A stretch of 7,156 nucleotides of DNA from Victivallis vadensis (GTDB lineage: Bacteria; Verrucomicrobiota; Lentisphaeria; Victivallales; GWF2-50-93), in NCBI GenBank assembly GCA_020718525.1, contig DYRX01000227.1:1-7156 (forward strand), in the 5' to 3' direction. The notes below the pieces were generated by a model. That model was not told where the DNA came from, ran no database searches, and saw only the letters and a program-made list of their open reading frames with translations. The position numbers and the translations under genes were made by a program. This document shows positions 5,785 to 7,156 of this stretch, piece by piece. Position 1 is the first letter of the stretch. The number at the start of each line of letters is the position of its first letter.

Positions 5785-6813
5785 ATGAGCCAGAAAAAGT
5801 TCACGTTCAAGAAGACAATTAAATCGCCGAGTCAGACTTTGCCGGCGCAGTCTCAGCCGCAGGACAAGCCTTTGGATGACGACAGTAAATACCACTATAT
5901 TCCCCAGCAAGCTCCTCCGCAGGCTCCGCCACCGCCGCCTCCTCAGTCGCTTCGTCCACCCGATGCCAATGCCGTGAAGAGAACGATTCAAATGAGGACG
6001 CTGAATCCAGCTCCGCCAGCTTCCAGACCGATTCCCCAAACTGCTCAACCCCAAGCTCCGCCCCCACCGCAGCCGCAGATTCAGCCCGAACATAATTCGC
6101 ACATTCAGCCATCTCCTCTGACATTTTCCGGCGAGGAGTCCTGGCATTCCTCAAATCCTGTCAGCGTCGAGGCTCCAAGAGACTCCTTTCCCCCTGTTGC
6201 AAGCAGGGTGATGGACGAATTCAGCACGAAAGCCAAGACTCTCTATGCGGAAAAAACGAACATTGTGCAAGGTCGCCAGGTGCTTGACTTCGACTCCGAG
6301 TCCTTCAAGGAACAGCTTCAGAATTATCTTGAACTCTGCGATTCCATATCTTCCCCCAGATGGACATTTCAGCAGATAATTGACACGCTATACGTCCTCA
6401 TCGAGTCTCTCAACCTCGACACGATCACTGTCGCCTTCATCAATTTTGCCGACGGAAAAACACTGGTTCCTCTTGTATCGAGAGGCTATAGGCTTTCTCC
6501 TTCCGACACCATAAGGGCGATATGGGAGAAAGCGATTGGAGACGGACCTTCCGTGTCGTGGAATTCTCTGATGACCATTGCGGCAAACTCGTCAAGCGAA
6601 CTTTCCAAGTGGGTTGCAAAAGAAAGCTTGGCATCCATAGGATACGTTCCAATTCATGACAACAAGACTATTTATGGCTTCATGTTTCTGGGAAGTCATG
6701 AGAAGAAGGTCCAGTCGCCAATAGCGTCGGCCCTCCTCGAACTCTGCGGCAGTAGGCTGGGCATCATATTGGCTCTGCGTCGCCTCCAGGGCGAATGGCC
6801 CCTTGCCGACTGA
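5785..6813 (+). CDS. Proline-rich protein with C-terminal GAF-like domain, function unknown
   Basis: 342 residues, no signal peptide or membrane segment, so probably cytoplasmic. Seen: a basic start (KKFTFKKTIK), a low-complexity Pro/Gln-rich region (about 18-112) with six consecutive prolines at 48-53 and four more at 92-95, a polar linker, then a compact alpha/beta domain at about 172-335. That domain has the layout of a GAF/PAS-type fold: helical QIIDTLYVLIESLNLDTI, strand VAFINFADGKTLVPLVSRGY, helices, the strands YVPIHDNKTIYGFMFLGS, and a final helix ending GIILALRRLQG. Known: GAF domains bind small ligands or mediate dimers and signalling. No HATPase, GGDEF, HTH or phosphatase motif is joined to it. 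The start is well supported by GGGGGCGAG (5773-5781), four bases before ATG. The proline runs probably need EF-P for efficient translation. It lies 104 bp after ffh on the same strand and may share its transcript. The GAF assignment rests on pattern only. Confidence 0.8.
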   Translation: MSQKKFTFKKTIKSPSQTLPAQSQPQDKPLDDDSKYHYIPQQAPPQAPPPPPPQSLRPPDANAVKRTIQMRTLNPAPPASRPIPQTAQPQAPPPPQPQIQPEHNSHIQPSPLTFSGEESWHSSNPVSVEAPRDSFPPVASRVMDEFSTKAKTLYAEKTNIVQGRQVLDFDSESFKEQLQNYLELCDSISSPRWTFQQIIDTLYVLIESLNLDTITVAFINFADGKTLVPLVSRGYRLSPSDTIRAIWEKAIGDGPSVSWNSLMTIAANSSSELSKWVAKESLASIGYVPIHDNKTIYGFMFLGSHEKKVQSPIASALLELCGSRLGIILALRRLQGEWPLAD

Positions 6814-7156
6814 TTTGCCGGTAAATTTACGGTATAAACTCCTGTTTTCCGAGCGAAGCTCCGTGGGATTCTTGTTTTTCCCCGCTTTTCCTATGCGGCG
6901 ATCATCCGCCGCAAAAAGCCTGAGAAGAATCTCCGGCAAAGCAATAGCGGCATTTGCTTAGTAATGGCACTCTGTGCCCCGCAGTCCAGAAATTCGCAAG
7001 CAAATCAAAAATTCGACACCTTTCGCGGCATTCCGACAAAAAACAGCCGTTTACAGCATTGCGGTGCAATTTTCATTAGATAATCTGGAGCGGAAGTCTG
7101 CGGAGAGACTTACGCCCAGATTATCTAGTGTCCTGTCCCTTAAATACTAATCGTAA
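6814..7156. other. Non-coding right end, no gene seen
   Basis: No convincing reading frame on either strand; the one open frame reaching into it from the minus strand is antisense to the GAF-like gene. It holds a 10-bp palindrome GTAAATTTAC (6821-6830), a short hairpin GAGC-GAA-GCTC (6851-6861) followed by a T-run at 6874-6879 that might weakly terminate the GAF-like gene, a GC hairpin GCGGCG/CGCCGC (6895-6912), and the long hairpin at 7077-7127. Confidence 0.5.
7077..7127. repeat. Long near-perfect inverted repeat (hairpin)
   Basis: Left arm 7077-7099 and right arm 7106-7127 pair over 22 positions with one mismatch and one bulged A, around a six-base loop GCGGAG. The outer 12 bases (TAGATAATCTGG and its complement) are perfect. 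There is no T-run on either side, so it is not an ordinary terminator. Right after it comes GTGTCCTGTCCC. Possible roles: the end of a mobile element, a processed RNA structure, or a dyad for a DNA-binding protein. Confidence 0.65.

Noticed and set aside
5767..6147. Minus-strand Arg/Leu-rich frames opposite the proline-rich region
   Set aside because: Reverse reading of Pro/Gln-rich codons gives Arg/Leu/Gly-rich artefacts; no independent evidence.
6895..6912. GCGGCG/CGCCGC hairpin as a terminator for the GAF-like gene
   Set aside because: Followed by an A-run on the plus strand and by no T-run on the minus strand; position and flanks do not fit an intrinsic terminator.

Overview
The window looks like a piece of a bacterial chromosome made of two unlike parts. 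From about 2091 to 6813 there is an ordered, intact block. A zinc-ribbon protein and dihydroxy-acid dehydratase (ilvD) lie on the minus strand. The signal recognition particle GTPase (ffh) and a proline-rich GAF-like protein lie on the plus strand, transcribed away from ilvD across a 135-bp gap. From 1 to about 2090 there is a patchy accessory stretch: two frameshifted minus-strand remnants, one intact radical SAM/SPASM enzyme, and the 5' end of a membrane glycosyltransferase that stops early.

The host cannot be fixed from the sequence alone. The Ffh wording, the oxygen-sensitive Fe-S enzymes (IlvD, radical SAM) and the IlvD type suggest an anaerobic or facultative bacterium. I would guess the Verrucomicrobiota/Lentisphaerota neighbourhood, with low confidence. 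The coding sequences have moderate GC and gene starts carry purine-rich Shine-Dalgarno sequences (AGGAAAGGA before ilvD, GGGGGCGAG before the GAF-like gene).

Layout: 1-280 (-) broken unknown gene with a putative promoter at 318-345; 358-488 (-) a second, less certain remnant; 504-1385 (+) radical SAM/SPASM protein; 1386-1621 no convincing gene; 1682-1990 (+) truncated GT39-like gene behind a perfect TATAAT; 2067-2109 an inverted repeat spanning the stop of the next gene; 2091-2477 (-) Cys-rich zinc-ribbon protein; 2483-4153 (-) ilvD; 4154-4288 divergent promoter region; 4289-5680 (+) ffh; 5785-6813 (+) proline-rich/GAF-like protein; 6814-7156 non-coding, ending in a long near-perfect hairpin at 7077-7127.

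How they work together: IlvD makes 2-keto acids for branched-chain amino acids, and the zinc-ribbon protein is probably translated from the same message. Ffh, with 4.5S RNA and FtsY, delivers nascent membrane proteins; the GAF-like gene 104 bp downstream may share its transcript. The radical SAM enzyme has no recognisable partner in the window. I found no CRISPR array, tRNA, rRNA, intact transposase or clear multi-gene novel system. The best leads are the GAF-like protein after ffh, the zinc-ribbon protein coupled to ilvD, and the hairpin near the right edge.
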